Assembly: GCF_001665235.1 (NCBI RefSeq)
Contig: NZ_LZSC01000046.1
Coordinates: forward strand, 1 to 64,000
Direction: 5' to 3'
Length of the DNA stretch: 64,000 bases
Origin: Mycobacterium sp. 1100029.7
GTDB taxonomy: Bacteria > Actinomycetota > Actinomycetes > Mycobacteriales > Mycobacteriaceae
The position numbers and the translations under genes were made by a program. Under the pieces are notes generated by a model. The model was not told where the DNA came from and searched no databases. It saw only the letters and a list, made by a program, of their open reading frames with translations. This document shows, one piece after another, positions 17,086-26,506 of the stretch (its first letter is position 1; each line of letters starts with the position of its first letter).

Positions 17086-17233
17086 ACCTGGAAAATAGCT
17101 GGTGAGGCCGGCGAAAGATTTTTTGTCGGACCGTGACCGGATGGTGACTGCCGAGCCCAAATCTTTATCCGCAGTTGTGATTTCGGTCTCACACCCGCGC
17201 GTGTTCGCGACCGGCGAGCCCCCCCGATGCCGG

Positions 17234-17728
17234 TCAGCGCCAGTAGCGGGAGCTGAACACCGTCAGGGAGTCCCCGACCACGGAACTCACCATGATGATC
17301 GCCAGCGACAGGACCGGCCAGAAGGACATGTACCAGCCCTTCAGCAACGAGACGAACGGGCCGATGCCCGCGGCGGCGATCGCCGCTCCGATACCGCCCC
17401 AGACCACCGGGTAGATGTACGCGTCGACGCCGAACGGCACCATTCCGCACGTCTCGTCCGAGCAGACGTCATGCAGGAAGCCGTAGAGCCTGGTGGGCCA
17501 GGTCGTCGCGGTGGCCAGGGTGACCAGCAGCACCACCAGCGTCAGCGTGGCGATCAGGTCCCAGGGCGCCACCCGAAGCTTGATGACTTGTGGCTTCTGC
17601 CCGTCAGAGTCGTTGTCGCCGTAGGGCATCGGCTGAAACTCGGCCGCGCCGTCGGGTTGCTGGGGTCCGCGCCGGGCGCCGGCGCGGTCGTCGCGATGCG
17701 GGTCTTCGAACGGGAACGGCAACGCCAT
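17234..17728 (-). CDS. Conserved membrane protein, Rv1567c-like
   Basis: From ATG 17728 the protein has 164 residues: a hydrophilic N-terminus of about 60 residues, then [24 protein letters not shown] and two further hydrophobic segments ([22 protein letters not shown] and [18 protein letters not shown]), so about three transmembrane helices. Two cysteines in [15 protein letters not shown] lie between helices 1 and 2, likely outside and possibly disulfide-bonded. An alternative start at 17629 ([10 protein letters not shown]) gives a shorter form nearer the length of Rv1567c. It has no known function. It is divergent from bioA with 63 bases between. Confidence 0.75.
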   Translation of the reverse strand: MALPFPFEDPHRDDRAGARRGPQQPDGAAEFQPMPYGDNDSDGQKPQVIKLRVAPWDLIATLTLVVLLVTLATATTWPTRLYGFLHDVCSDETCGMVPFGVDAYIYPVVWGGIGAAIAAAGIGPFVSLLKGWYMSFWPVLSLAIIMVSSVVGDSLTVFSSRYWR

Positions 17729-17791
17729 GCCGATAGATGCTCCCCGATGGCCGGGTTTTGTGCGAGCCGGCTGCTTTACGCTGGTGTTTCT

Positions 17792-19108
17792 ATGCCTGCG
17801 GCGAGATCCGGGTTGACCCCCGAGCACATCAGCGCGATCGACGCCGCGCATGTGTGGCATCCCTACAGCACCATCGGCAGCGAGGCGATCGCGCCCGTGG
17901 TGGCGGTGGGCGCCCGGGGTCCCTGGTTGACGCTGGTCCGGGGTGGCGAGCGGGTCGAGGTGCTGGACGCGATGAGTTCCTGGTGGACCGCGATCCACGG
18001 TCACGGCCACCCGGTGCTAGATGCGGCGCTGAAAGCCCAGCTGGCCACGATGAATCACGTCATGTTCGGCGGCCTGACCCACGAGCCGGCGGCCCGGCTG
18101 GCCCAGCTACTGGTCGAGATCACGCCGGCCGGCCTGGAGACGGTGTTCTTCAGCGACTCCGGGTCGGTGTCGGTCGAGGTCGCGGTCAAGATGGCACTGC
18201 AGTACTGGCGCAGCCGCGAGAGGCCCGGCAAGCACCGGCTGATGACCTGGCGGGGCGGCTACCACGGCGACACCTTCACCCCGATGAGCGTGTGTGACCC
18301 CGACGGTGGCATGCATTCGCTGTGGACCGACATCCTGGCCCGCCAGCTGTTCGCCCCGCAGGTGCCCCGCGACTACGACGCCGGCTACAGCGCGGCTTTC
18401 GAAGAGCAGCTCGCCCGGCACGCCGACGAGCTCGCGGCCGTCGTCGTCGAACCCGTCGTCCAGGGCGCCGGCGGCATGCGCTTCCACGACCCGCGTTACC
18501 TGCGCGATCTGCGCGACATCTGCAGCCGGCACCAGGTGCTGCTGATCTTCGACGAAATCGCCACCGGATTCGGCCGCACCGGGGCGCTGTTCGCCGCCGA
18601 CCACGCCGGCGTGAGCCCGGACATCATGTGCGTCGGCAAGGCGCTGACCGGCGGTTACCTCAGCCTGGCCGCGACGCTGTGCACCACCGACATCGCGCAC
18701 ACCATCAGTGCCGGGGAAGCCGGGGCGCTGATGCACGGCCCCACCTTCATGGCCAACCCGCTCGCGTGTGCGGTGTCGGTAGCCAGCGTCGAGGTGCTAC
18801 TCGCCCAGGACTGGCGGTCGCGGGTCGCCGACATCTCGGCGGGGCTGGCGTCGGGACTCGAACCGGCGCGCGCGCTACCCGGCGTGACCGACGTCCGGGT
18901 GTGCGGTGCGATCGGCGTCGTCGAATGCGCCCGGCCCGTCGACCTGACGGTGGCCACGCCCGCGGCGCTGGATCACGGCATCTGGCTGCGGCCGTTCCGC
19001 AACCTGATCTACGCGATGCCGCCGTATATCTGCGGCCCCGACGACATCGCGCGGATCACCTCGGCGATGGTCGAGGTCAGCCGGCTCGCAGGTTCTCGTA
19101 CTCTTTAA
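17792..19108 (+). CDS. bioA: Adenosylmethionine-8-amino-7-oxononanoate aminotransferase
   Basis: BioA makes 7,8-diaminopelargonate from KAPA using SAM as amino donor. The 438-residue class III aminotransferase has the substrate motif [13 protein letters not shown] (62-74), the PLP aspartate in [14 protein letters not shown] (D254) and the Schiff-base lysine K283 in [11 protein letters not shown]283 has the same number as in the M. tuberculosis enzyme. A TACGCT box at 17777-17782 lies nine bases before ATG 17792, so the leader is very short. It heads the tightly packed bioA-bioF-bioD cluster. Confidence 0.96.
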   Translation: MPAARSGLTPEHISAIDAAHVWHPYSTIGSEAIAPVVAVGARGPWLTLVRGGERVEVLDAMSSWWTAIHGHGHPVLDAALKAQLATMNHVMFGGLTHEPAARLAQLLVEITPAGLETVFFSDSGSVSVEVAVKMALQYWRSRERPGKHRLMTWRGGYHGDTFTPMSVCDPDGGMHSLWTDILARQLFAPQVPRDYDAGYSAAFEEQLARHADELAAVVVEPVVQGAGGMRFHDPRYLRDLRDICSRHQVLLIFDEIATGFGRTGALFAADHAGVSPDIMCVGKALTGGYLSLAATLCTTDIAHTISAGEAGALMHGPTFMANPLACAVSVASVEVLLAQDWRSRVADISAGLASGLEPARALPGVTDVRVCGAIGVVECARPVDLTVATPAALDHGIWLRPFRNLIYAMPPYICGPDDIARITSAMVEVSRLAGSRTL

Positions 19109-19112
19109 GGCT

Positions 19113-20273
19113 ATGAAGGCCACCCAGCAGGCACCGATCGAGGTTTCCCCGCTGGCGTGGCTGGAGGCGGTGGAACGACAACGCCGGGATGCCGGGCTGC
19201 GCCGCTCGCTGCGGCCGCGCCCGCCGGTGGCCACCGAGCTCGACCTGGCATCCAACGACTACCTCGGCCTGTCGCAGCACCCCGACGTGATCGAGGGCGG
19301 CGTTGCGGCGCTGCGGATCTGGGGCGCGGGCGCCACCGGCTCGCGCCTGGTCACCGGCGACACCGAACTGCACCAGCAATTCGAGGCCGAACTCGCCGAT
19401 TACGTCGGCGCCGCCGCGGGTCTGCTGTTCTCCTCCGGATACACCGCCAACCTGGGCACCGTGGTCGGCCTGTCGGGCCCGGGCTCGCTGCTGGTCTCCG
19501 ACGCGCATTCGCACGCGTCCCTGGTCGACGCATGCCGGTTGTCGCGGGCCCGGGTGGTGGTGACCCCGCACCGCGACGTCGACGCCGTCGACGCCGCCCT
19601 AGGCTCCCGTGCCGAGGACCGGGCCGTCGTGATCACCGACTCGGTCTTCAGCGCCGACGGCGCGCTAGCCTCGCTGCGCGAGCTGCATGACGTCTGCCGC
19701 CGCCACCGGGCGCTGCTGATCGTCGACGAGGCGCACGGGCTCGGGGTGCGCGGCGGCGGCCGCGGCCTGCTGCACGAGCTGGGACTCGCCGGCGCCCCCG
19801 ACATCGTGATGACCACGACGATGTCCAAGGCGCTCGGCAGTCAAGGCGGTGTGGTGCTCGGACCCGCCGAGGTGCGTGCCCACTTGATCGACGCGGCCCG
19901 GCCGTTCATCTTCGACACCGGCCTGGCCCCGGCCGCCGTGGGCGCCGCGCTGGCCGCGCTGCACGTGCTGCGGGCCGAGGCCTGGCGGCCCGGTGCGGTG
20001 CTGCGGCATGCCCGCGAACTGGCGCGCATCTGCGACGTGCCGGAGATCCCGCAGTCGGCGGTGGTGTCGGTGATCCTGGGGGAGCCCGAGACCGCCCTGG
20101 CCGCCGCGACCGCCTGCCTGGACGCCGGTGTGCGGGTGGGCTGCTTCCGGCCCCCGACCGTGCCCGCCGGTACCTCCCGGCTGCGCCTGTCGGCGCGGGC
20201 CTCCCTGGACGCCGCCGAGCTGGACGCGGCGCGCCGCGTGCTGACCGACGTGCTTGCCGTGGCGCGCCGTTGA
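19113..20273 (+). CDS. bioF: 8-amino-7-oxononanoate synthase
   Basis: BioF condenses pimeloyl thioester with alanine to give KAPA. The 386-residue protein is an alpha-oxoamine synthase with [13 protein letters not shown] (45-57), the glycine-rich [12 protein letters not shown] (71-82), [10 protein letters not shown] (205-214) and PLP lysine K239 in [13 protein letters not shown]. It starts 4 bases after bioA and its stop overlaps the bioD start (TTGA), so the three are probably translated together. The length equals that of BioF1 of M. tuberculosis. Confidence 0.96.
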   Translation: MKATQQAPIEVSPLAWLEAVERQRRDAGLRRSLRPRPPVATELDLASNDYLGLSQHPDVIEGGVAALRIWGAGATGSRLVTGDTELHQQFEAELADYVGAAAGLLFSSGYTANLGTVVGLSGPGSLLVSDAHSHASLVDACRLSRARVVVTPHRDVDAVDAALGSRAEDRAVVITDSVFSADGALASLRELHDVCRRHRALLIVDEAHGLGVRGGGRGLLHELGLAGAPDIVMTTTMSKALGSQGGVVLGPAEVRAHLIDAARPFIFDTGLAPAAVGAALAALHVLRAEAWRPGAVLRHARELARICDVPEIPQSAVVSVILGEPETALAAATACLDAGVRVGCFRPPTVPAGTSRLRLSARASLDAAELDAARRVLTDVLAVARR

Positions 20274-20962
20274 CCGTTCTGGCCGTCACGGGCACCGGCA
20301 CCGGGGTGGGCAAAACCGTCGCCGTCGCCGCGCTGGCCAGTCATGCGCGCGCGGCCGGCCTCGACGTCGCGGTGTGCAAACCGGCCCAGACCGGCACCGC
20401 CGCCGGCGACGACGACCTGGCCGAGATCACCCGGCTGTCGGGGGTGACCGAGGTCGCCGGGTTGGCCCGCTACCCGCAACCCCTGGCGCCGGTCGCCGCG
20501 GCCGGCCAGGCCGGGATGCCGCTGCCCACCCGCCAGGACATGCTGCGGGTCATCCGCGAACTGGACCGCCCGGGCCGGTTGACCCTCGTCGAGGGCGCCG
20601 GCGGGCTGCTGGTCGAACTCGCCCGGCGGGAGGGTCATGCCGGCGTCACCCTGCGCGACCTCGCGGTGGACCTCGGTGCCGCGGTACTCGTCGTTGTCAC
20701 CGCCGAACTGGGCACCCTCAACCACACCGCGCTCACCCTGGAATCACTTGCCGGGCAAGGACTCTCATGTGCCGGCTTGGTGATCGGCAGCTGGCCGGCG
20801 CAACCCGGGATGGTGGAAACGTCGAACCGGTCGGCCCTGGATCAGCTGGCGCCGGTGCGTGCGGCGCTGCCCGCCGGTGCGGGCTCTGCGAACGCCGACG
20901 AGTTCGCGGCGATGAGCGCCGCGGCATTCGACCGCGACTGGGTCAGATCGCTGATCGGCTGA
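20270..20962 (+). CDS. bioD: Dethiobiotin synthetase
   Basis: BioD uses ATP and CO2 to close the ureido ring of dethiobiotin. The 230-residue P-loop protein begins [20 protein letters not shown], with the Walker A at residues 8-17, followed by KPAQTGT and the conserved [12 protein letters not shown] loop. The start is TTG 20270, chosen because the protein needs the first strand TVLAVTG and because the 4-base overlap TTGA with bioF is typical of coupling. Its own stop overlaps the ATG of the next gene. Confidence 0.95.
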   Translation: MTVLAVTGTGTGVGKTVAVAALASHARAAGLDVAVCKPAQTGTAAGDDDLAEITRLSGVTEVAGLARYPQPLAPVAAAGQAGMPLPTRQDMLRVIRELDRPGRLTLVEGAGGLLVELARREGHAGVTLRDLAVDLGAAVLVVVTAELGTLNHTALTLESLAGQGLSCAGLVIGSWPAQPGMVETSNRSALDQLAPVRAALPAGAGSANADEFAAMSAAAFDRDWVRSLIG

Positions 20963-21468
20963 TGGCGCACTCGATCGAGCTGCTCTTCGACGACGACACC
21001 GAGGCGACGATCCGGCGCCTGTGGGACGACCTGGCCGCCGCCGACATACCCTGCCGGATCCCGCCCGGCCGGCCGCATGTGACCGTCGCGGTCGCCGACC
21101 GGATCGACCCCGCCGTCGACGACGTGTTGCGCCCGCTGATCCACCGGCTGCCGCTGCGCTGCTCGATCGGCGCGCCGGTGCTGTTCGGCCGGACCAACGT
21201 CGTGTTCACCCGGCTGGTCGTGCCGAGCGCCGAGCTGTTGGCGCTGCACGCCGAAGTCCACCGCCTGGCCGCCGCGCACCTGAACCCCAGCCCGATGCCG
21301 AACAGCCTGCCCGGCCAGTGGACGGCCCACGTGACCCTGGCCCGGCGCATCGACGCCGGATATCTGGGGCCCGCCCTGCGCCTCACGGCCGAGCCCGCAC
21401 AGCTGGGCGGTCACTTCGCGGGCCTGCGACGCTGGGACGGCGACGCCCGCACCGAGCATCCGCTTTAG
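20962..21468 (+). CDS. 2'-5' RNA ligase-like (2H phosphoesterase) protein, Rv1571-like
   Basis: The 168-residue protein has the two HxT motifs that define the 2H phosphoesterase fold: RPHVTVAVAD (around residue 33) and TAHVTLARR (around 117). These enzymes act on 2',5' or cyclic phosphate ends of RNA or nucleotides. The start ATG overlaps the bioD stop (TGATG), so it belongs to the biotin operon by position; H37Rv has Rv1571 there. No role in biotin synthesis is known. The stop shares TTAG with the convergent membrane gene. Confidence 0.82.
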   Translation: MAHSIELLFDDDTEATIRRLWDDLAAADIPCRIPPGRPHVTVAVADRIDPAVDDVLRPLIHRLPLRCSIGAPVLFGRTNVVFTRLVVPSAELLALHAEVHRLAAAHLNPSPMPNSLPGQWTAHVTLARRIDAGYLGPALRLTAEPAQLGGHFAGLRRWDGDARTEHPL

Positions 21469-22826
21469 CCGCCGAACAGCAGATACAGGCCGGTGAACGT
21501 GTAGCCGACCATGACCACCATCATGGTGAGCTGCCCGGTGAGCTGATGGCCGGCGGGCAGCAGCCGCAGTGCCTTGTCATGCGCGGCGATCACCGCAACG
21601 ATGTGTCCGGTCACCACGCAGGCCACCTTGATGGTGGCGAGCACCGGCGGATGCTGGGACAGCACGTAGGCCACCTGTAAGTGGCCCAGCCCCAACAGAT
21701 TCCAGCCGTGGCCGAACGGATCGGCCAGCGATATCAGCGCCTGCTGTCCGCGCTCCACCAGGTAGGACAGGTAGTGCGCGAAGATGTAGCCCACCACGAT
21801 CGGGATCAGCGAATGCGCCAGCTGGCCCGGCAGTGCGCGACGCTGCTCGCGCTGCAGCCCGCCGGCTGCCCGCGCGGCCAGCGAAAAGGTCAGTGCGACA
21901 ATCGAAATGAAGACCAGCAGCCCGACGGTCTTCAGTGCCGATGACGACAGCGTCGGTGACACGCCGTGGGCGGAGCGGGTTATCCCGTCGGCGAAGTTGC
22001 GCCACGTCGGCGACGAGGAGTAGCTGTCGAACGCCGTCGACCCGAGCAGCACCGCCAGCATCGCGACCACCCCGGGCCGCACCGGAAGCGACGGCAGATG
22101 GTCGAAGGGGTTGCCGACGACGATCTGCCCGCTGGTGGGTGAACGGCGAAACGGCGACAGTCGCGACACCGCCATGCTGTACACGGCGAACGGATCGGCC
22201 CTGGCGAGCCAGCGCTGCCCACACAGCCACGCCCCACCGAGCAACACCACCGCGTATGCCAGCAGCCAACCCCGCACCCACGGCAGCGACGCCGAGTTGG
22301 GGCTAGCCAATTCGAGCCAGACGAACGCGAACAGTCCCAGCGCGCCCGGGCGGTAGCCCCAGCGCTCCGGATAGCTCCACCGCGGCCGGCTCAACCTGTC
22401 CGGCAGGGCATTTCGCAGCACGACATAGATCGTGCGGACCGGCGAAAGCGCCCGCCAGACCGGCCCGAAAGCCACCGACAGTGCGACCAGACCAACCCAC
22501 AGCAGCACGTAGAACGCCCCGAGCAAGCCGTTGGTCTGAGTTTGCGGACCCCATATCCCGGCCAGCACCGCCCACCCCGCGAACGCCAGCGCCAGGCCGG
22601 CGGCCAGCCAGCGGGTCGCCCGCGCATCGACCACTCGCGTCACCCACGCCGGCAGTGGGCGACCGGGCGCCTCCGGATCGAAGCGCGGCTGCTTCCACGC
22701 GAAGGCGACCAGGGCGAACGTGAAAGTCAGCGCCCATGCGGCGCCCACCATCGCGTACATGTAGGGCACCGGAAGATCGCTCGACCCGCCCAGACCGTGT
22801 GCCAGCAGTACGGGTTCGGCCGTCAC
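21465..22826 (-). CDS. Polytopic membrane protein, last gene of a cupredoxin-lipoprotein module
   Basis: I do not recognise this 453-residue protein. It has about ten hydrophobic segments: near 22-45, 73-92, 104-126, 165-185, 192-212, 255-273, 310-335, 350-372, 395-420 and 432-452. It starts MTAEPVLLAHGLGGSSDLPVPYMYAMV, with a short hydrophilic N-terminus. Its start overlaps the stop of the upstream lipoprotein gene by 4 bases, so they are co-translated. A HGWNLLGLGHLQ segment and other histidines near membrane ends could bind metal, but that is speculation. No counterpart lies here in H37Rv. Confidence 0.7.
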   Translation of the reverse strand: MTAEPVLLAHGLGGSSDLPVPYMYAMVGAAWALTFTFALVAFAWKQPRFDPEAPGRPLPAWVTRVVDARATRWLAAGLALAFAGWAVLAGIWGPQTQTNGLLGAFYVLLWVGLVALSVAFGPVWRALSPVRTIYVVLRNALPDRLSRPRWSYPERWGYRPGALGLFAFVWLELASPNSASLPWVRGWLLAYAVVLLGGAWLCGQRWLARADPFAVYSMAVSRLSPFRRSPTSGQIVVGNPFDHLPSLPVRPGVVAMLAVLLGSTAFDSYSSSPTWRNFADGITRSAHGVSPTLSSSALKTVGLLVFISIVALTFSLAARAAGGLQREQRRALPGQLAHSLIPIVVGYIFAHYLSYLVERGQQALISLADPFGHGWNLLGLGHLQVAYVLSQHPPVLATIKVACVVTGHIVAVIAAHDKALRLLPAGHQLTGQLTMMVVMVGYTFTGLYLLFGG

Positions 22827-23182
22827 GGCTGGACTTGGATGGTCGCTATCGTGCGGTCCAGGTGGTGAAGTTCCACCTCGACGTTGCCAGGGACGTCGAC
22901 GCTGAAATGGAAGACTTGGTTGGGTTCGGCCGCCACCGCGAACTTGTGATCGGGCACCGAGTGCACATGCAGTTCGTCGGTGGCGTCACTGGCGACGTGC
23001 AGCGTGATCTGCTGCTTGACCTTCGCCTGCAAGACCGCGTTGGTCGGAGTGACCTGGCCGTGAGCGATGGTGACGGTGATGTCCAATGCCCCGGTCTGGC
23101 CCTGGTTGGGCGAGCTACCGCAGCCCACCAGGGCGCACATCAGCACCATCACCCACGCAATGAGCGTGCCGCGCAACGTCAT
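22823..23182 (-). CDS. Cupredoxin-like lipoprotein
   Basis: The 119-residue protein has a signal peptide ending in the lipobox LVGC with lipidated Cys21. The mature part is a small beta-sandwich: ALDITVTIAHGQVTP, QITLHVASDATDELHVHSVPDHKFAV and VFHFSVDVPGNVEVELHHLDRTI. This layout matches EfeO-type cupredoxin domains. His residues in DELHVHSVPDH and ELHH are possible metal ligands; no Cys ligand is present in the mature domain, so a classical blue copper site is doubtful. It is flanked by two polytopic membrane proteins, with a 4-base gap upstream and a 4-base overlap downstream. Confidence 0.8.
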   Translation of the reverse strand: MTLRGTLIAWVMVLMCALVGCGSSPNQGQTGALDITVTIAHGQVTPTNAVLQAKVKQQITLHVASDATDELHVHSVPDHKFAVAAEPNQVFHFSVDVPGNVEVELHHLDRTIATIQVQP

Positions 23183-23186
23183 ACGC

Positions 23187-25034
23187 TCACGCCGCCCGTG
23201 GCAGTGGTTGTTTTTCTTCGATCGGCTCGGGCTCGGAGAGCGCGTTGTTGATGCGTCCCGCCCCCCAGGTCAGCCCGGCGATCACCATCAGCGAGAAGAT
23301 CAGCACCACGATCCCGCCCGCGGTGAACAGCCACGCGGGTGCGTTCTGGTCGCGTTCGCGCTGCAGGATGGTGACCTCCTGGACGAACGGCCGGTCGATC
23401 GAGGACAGGGCCGGAACCTCGGCGGCCGGGATGGCGTCGTCGGCCGGTTCGAAGATCGGCACACCGGTCATGGTGTAGCCGTCCTGGATCCGCAGCAGCG
23501 TCTTCCACGATCCCCACACCGGGACCGGCTGCGTCGAGCGGTAATGGCCGGGGCCGACCTTCTCGAGCCGGTCGATCACCAGACCGCGCTGGTTTTCCAT
23601 CCGCCCCTGCCAGGACAGGATCGTCACCCAATCAGGATGTTCGTCAACCACATTCGGCGGCGTCAACAGCACGTCGGCCGATACCATCCGCTGCCCAGCG
23701 GGGCTGGGCAGCTCGGTCAGCGTAATGGCGGCCTTGGCTTGCTGCGGCACCACGATGTGCAGGCCGTTGGCCACTGCACCGCCCGTCACCAGGACGGTCG
23801 CCACCACCAGCGAGATGCCGACGGCGCGGCGCGGCAGCCGTTGCCCGGTCAGCACCATGCCGAACATCGCCCCGCACGTCCCGGCGAGGATGCCGACGGG
23901 CACCGCCATGGCCAGGGCCTCGCCCCACATGCTCGACGGCCAGGGGTAGTGGTACACCGTCGAAATCCACAGCGACTCCAGCCACAGCCCCACAGTTGCC
24001 ACCCCGAAGCCCGATACGGCTCCAAACACGATGGGGCGCTTCAGAAGTGGCGTCAGCGCGATCAACTCGACGACCAGCGCGGGACCCAGGTACAGCGGGA
24101 ACCAGTTGATCGGTGCGCCCAGGACCGGGCCGACCAGCAGCGCAACCCCGCCGCGCAGCGCGATGGCGAACAGGGCCGCGATGACCGCCGCGCCGCGGCC
24201 CATCGTCATGCGTGCGGCGACGGCCGCCAGTGACGCGGCGAAGGCGATCATCATCGGTTGCAGCACCAGCCGGAACTGCTCGACCCCGAAGTCGTATTCG
24301 ATCTGGTAGACCGACAGGCCGATGTACATGCCGCCGAAGGACAGATAACGCAGGAAGGTGATGAAAGCGCCGTGCGCGGCCTCGATGGCCTGCACCGCCT
24401 CGCCCTCACGCTCGAGCATCAGCACCGCGAAGAGCGAGAAGCAGGCACCGCCGATCATCATCAAATGCGTTGGGCCCCAGAGTGTCACGTCTTGGCCGAA
24501 GATACGGTGCCAGATGTCGTCGAGCGGGAAACCCGTCATCGCGTAGAGCCCGCAGCCGGCCATCAGCACGCCGCCGACCGGCGCGTGCCAGTTGCGGGTG
24601 ATCCGCACCGCCGCCGGGCCCGGCTTGTCGAACGGGAGAACGATTGCCGTCATGCCGCCCAGGAAGATGCCGAACAACCCGATGATGATGAAGTAATGCG
24701 CCGGGTTGGCCAGTGGGCCGGGGTCGCGGCCGTTACCGATGTGCCAGCTGACGTCCCAGATGAACCCGAACAGGGCGCAGATGATCGACGTGGTGAAGAT
24801 CAAGACCGGCAGTGCGACCCAGCTGGGACGATGGAACTTCTCGCCCAGCTTGTCGGCGAGCCGGGCCAGCCACGTGATGCGGTGTGTGCGGTGCGCATGG
24901 CCCACCCACAGCATCAGTAACAGGATCACCAGCCCGGCGATCGACAGCCCGATCACCTGGTTGAGTCCGGCACCGCGAGCCGACGGTTCGGCCAGAAGCG
25001 GTAGTGCCACGGACGTTTGCGACACCATTGTCAT
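23187..25034 (-). CDS. Large polytopic membrane protein of the cupredoxin module
   Basis: I do not recognise this 615-residue protein. It has about twelve hydrophobic segments spread over residues 25-430, then a periplasmic-type domain (about 430-560) with PSPAGQRMVSADVLLTPPNVVDEHPDW, a TVLSWQG-like beta pattern and GPGHYRSTQPVPVWGSWKTLLRI, and a final helix near 575-600. Conserved-looking histidines occur in FIWDVSWHIGNG, NPAHYFIIIG and WGPTHLMMIGG, within or beside helices. A GGGAGGA ribosome site precedes ATG 25034. A redox or metal-handling role is suggested only by the neighbouring cupredoxin lipoprotein. Confidence 0.72.
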   Translation of the reverse strand: MTMVSQTSVALPLLAEPSARGAGLNQVIGLSIAGLVILLLMLWVGHAHRTHRITWLARLADKLGEKFHRPSWVALPVLIFTTSIICALFGFIWDVSWHIGNGRDPGPLANPAHYFIIIGLFGIFLGGMTAIVLPFDKPGPAAVRITRNWHAPVGGVLMAGCGLYAMTGFPLDDIWHRIFGQDVTLWGPTHLMMIGGACFSLFAVLMLEREGEAVQAIEAAHGAFITFLRYLSFGGMYIGLSVYQIEYDFGVEQFRLVLQPMMIAFAASLAAVAARMTMGRGAAVIAALFAIALRGGVALLVGPVLGAPINWFPLYLGPALVVELIALTPLLKRPIVFGAVSGFGVATVGLWLESLWISTVYHYPWPSSMWGEALAMAVPVGILAGTCGAMFGMVLTGQRLPRRAVGISLVVATVLVTGGAVANGLHIVVPQQAKAAITLTELPSPAGQRMVSADVLLTPPNVVDEHPDWVTILSWQGRMENQRGLVIDRLEKVGPGHYRSTQPVPVWGSWKTLLRIQDGYTMTGVPIFEPADDAIPAAEVPALSSIDRPFVQEVTILQRERDQNAPAWLFTAGGIVVLIFSLMVIAGLTWGAGRINNALSEPEPIEEKQPLPRAA

Positions 25035-25072
25035 GTCCTCCCTACTGCGCCGGGACGTCCCGGGAGATCCGA

Positions 25073-25101
25073 TTAAACGAGCACTTGTTACTGGCAGGTA
25101 A
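25073..25101 (-). promoter_or_regulatory. Candidate promoter and operator of the membrane module
   Basis: On the minus strand TTTAAT (25073-25078) could be a -10 and TTACCT (25097-25102) a -35, with 18 bases between. The inverted repeat TTAC-TGGCAG-GTAA (25088-25101) overlaps that -35, as a TetR-type repressor site would. This is upstream of the 615-residue membrane protein gene and suggests it can be transcribed separately from the small gene before it. Confidence 0.35.
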
Positions 25102-25124
25102 GTTAACTCAGTCCAAGGTTTAAT

Positions 25125-25140
25125 GCCCCGATTGTGGGGC
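25125..25140 (-). terminator. Small GC hairpin after the 59-residue membrane gene
   Basis: GCCCC-GATTGT-GGGGC forms a five-bp stem with a six-base loop just downstream of the stop at 25143 (minus strand). It is followed by TTAAACC, not a full U-tract. It may weaken read-through between the small gene and the large membrane gene; the evidence is thin. Confidence 0.3.
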
Positions 25141-25142
25141 TG

Positions 25143-25322
25143 TCAATCACGCTTTTCGTTGGGCGTGTCGCCCGGCTTGCCCGCCGCGTCGGTTTCGCTG
25201 GTGCGGCGGTCCTTCAGCGCGATGTAGAGGATCACGGCCACGACGACCACGGCGGGTAGGAATGCGGGGATTGCGAGCAGCAGCATGTGGTGTGCGACGT
25301 ACTCGACGTGCGGATTGGGCAT
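25143..25322 (-). CDS. Small single-pass membrane protein (59 residues)
   Basis: The ORF reads [20 protein letters not shown], then a hydrophobic [16 protein letters not shown], then [23 protein letters not shown]. That is a short His-containing N-terminus (His5, His11, His12), one transmembrane helix (about 13-36) and a charged cytoplasmic tail. It lies upstream of and in the same direction as the cupredoxin module. A TATACC box (25329-25334) is six bases before the ATG, compatible with a leaderless message. It could be a small subunit of the membrane complex encoded downstream. Confidence 0.65.
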   Translation of the reverse strand: MPNPHVEYVAHHMLLLAIPAFLPAVVVVAVILYIALKDRRTSETDAAGKPGDTPNEKRD

Positions 25323-25373
25323 AGAGGCGGTATACCCCGGCGGGTCGGGTGTAGTACGGCCGTTACCCTACTT

Positions 25374-25391
25374 TGAACACCATTTCGTTCA
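25374..25391. promoter_or_regulatory. BioQ-like operator upstream of bioB
   Basis: TGAAC-ACCATTTC-GTTCA is an inverted repeat with 5-bp arms. TGAAC is the half-site described for BioQ, the TetR-type biotin repressor of Corynebacterium and Mycobacterium. A plus-strand -10-like TACCCT (25364-25369) lies just upstream, so the operator would cover the bioB transcription start, about 80 bases before the GTG. The divergent small membrane gene could also be affected. Confidence 0.5.
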
Positions 25392-25455
25392 GGCTGCCAC
25401 GACGCCGTGGCGGACGACCGCGCGCGGGCGCGCCACAGATGCAGGGGAGTACTTG

Positions 25456-26493
25456 GTGACTCAGGCGGCAACTCGACCCACAGCCGAAGCCGGCCATGGC
25501 GAAGACATCCTGACGGTAGCCCGGCAGCAAGTGCTGGAGGACGGCGAGGGATTGAGCCGTGACCAGGTCCTTGCGGTGTTGCAGCTGCCCGAGGAGCGCC
25601 TCGAGGAGCTGCTGGGGCTGGCCCACGAGGTTCGGATGAGTTGGTGCGGCCCCGAGGTCGAGGTCGAGGGCATCATCAGCCTCAAGACCGGCGGGTGCCC
25701 CGAAGACTGCCACTTCTGCTCGCAGTCCGGCCTGTTCGCCTCGCCGGTGCGCAGCGCCTGGCTCGACATCCCCAGCCTGGTCGAGGCGGCCAAGCAGACC
25801 GCGAAATCGGGCGCCACGGAGTTCTGCATCGTGGCCGCCGTGCGCGGCCCGGACAAGCGGCTGATGTCCCAGGTCGCGGCCGGTATCGAGGCGATCCGCA
25901 ACGAGGTCGAGATCAACGTCGCCTGCTCGCTGGGCATGCTGAGTGCTGAGCAGGTCGCCGAGCTCGCCGCGATGGGTGTGCACCGCTACAACCACAACCT
26001 GGAGACGGCGCGCTCGTTTTTCACCAACGTCGTCACCACCCACACCTGGGAAGAGCGCTGGCAGACGTTGACGATGGTCCGCGACGCCGGCATGGAGGTC
26101 TGCTGCGGCGGCATCCTGGGCATGGGCGAGACGCTGGAGCAGCGCGCGGAATTCGCCGCCGACCTGGCCGAACTCGGGCCCGACGAGGTGCCGCTGAACT
26201 TCCTGAACCCGCGTCCGGGTACGCCGTTCGGCGACCTCGAAGTGATGCCGGTCAGCGAGGCGCTGAAGTCGGTGGCCGCATTCCGCCTGGCGTTGCCGCG
26301 CACGATGCTGCGCTTCGCGGGCGGTCGTGAGATCACCCTCGGTGACCTGGGCGCCAAGCAGGGCATCCTGGGCGGCATCAACGCGGTGATCGTCGGAAAC
26401 TACTTGACCACCCTGGGCCGCCCCGCCGAATCCGATCTGGAGCTGCTCGAGGACTTGCAGATGCCGATCAAGGCACTCAACGCCAGCCTGTAA
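25456..26493 (+). CDS. bioB: Biotin synthase
   Basis: BioB is the radical-SAM enzyme that inserts sulfur into dethiobiotin. The 345-residue protein has the [4Fe-4S] motif CPEDCHFC (C81, C85, C88) after ISLKTGG, followed by [12 protein letters not shown] and [11 protein letters not shown], both signature BioB segments. GTG 25456, preceded by AGGGGA, gives [13 protein letters not shown] and matches the M. tuberculosis start; the upstream open frame is non-coding. It is followed 13 bases later by bsaP, which mycobacterial BioB is reported to need. Confidence 0.96.
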   Translation: MTQAATRPTAEAGHGEDILTVARQQVLEDGEGLSRDQVLAVLQLPEERLEELLGLAHEVRMSWCGPEVEVEGIISLKTGGCPEDCHFCSQSGLFASPVRSAWLDIPSLVEAAKQTAKSGATEFCIVAAVRGPDKRLMSQVAAGIEAIRNEVEINVACSLGMLSAEQVAELAAMGVHRYNHNLETARSFFTNVVTTHTWEERWQTLTMVRDAGMEVCCGGILGMGETLEQRAEFAADLAELGPDEVPLNFLNPRPGTPFGDLEVMPVSEALKSVAAFRLALPRTMLRFAGGREITLGDLGAKQGILGGINAVIVGNYLTTLGRPAESDLELLEDLQMPIKALNASL

Positions 26494-26506
26494 GACACTG
26501 GGAAGC

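Noticed and set aside
16897..17233. c-di-AMP (ydaO-type) riboswitch upstream of ripD
   Set aside because: Such elements precede related genes, but the conserved ydaO sequence blocks are not visible here; kept only as an unknown structured leader.
23187..25034. CtaG-type cytochrome oxidase assembly protein
   Set aside because: Some histidine-rich helices are suggestive, but the length, the extracytoplasmic domain and the absence of CtaG motifs argue against it.
21465..25322. Particulate methane/hydrocarbon monooxygenase (pMMO-like) cluster
   Set aside because: The cupredoxin lipoprotein and polytopic proteins raised the idea, but I see no PmoA/B/C signatures.
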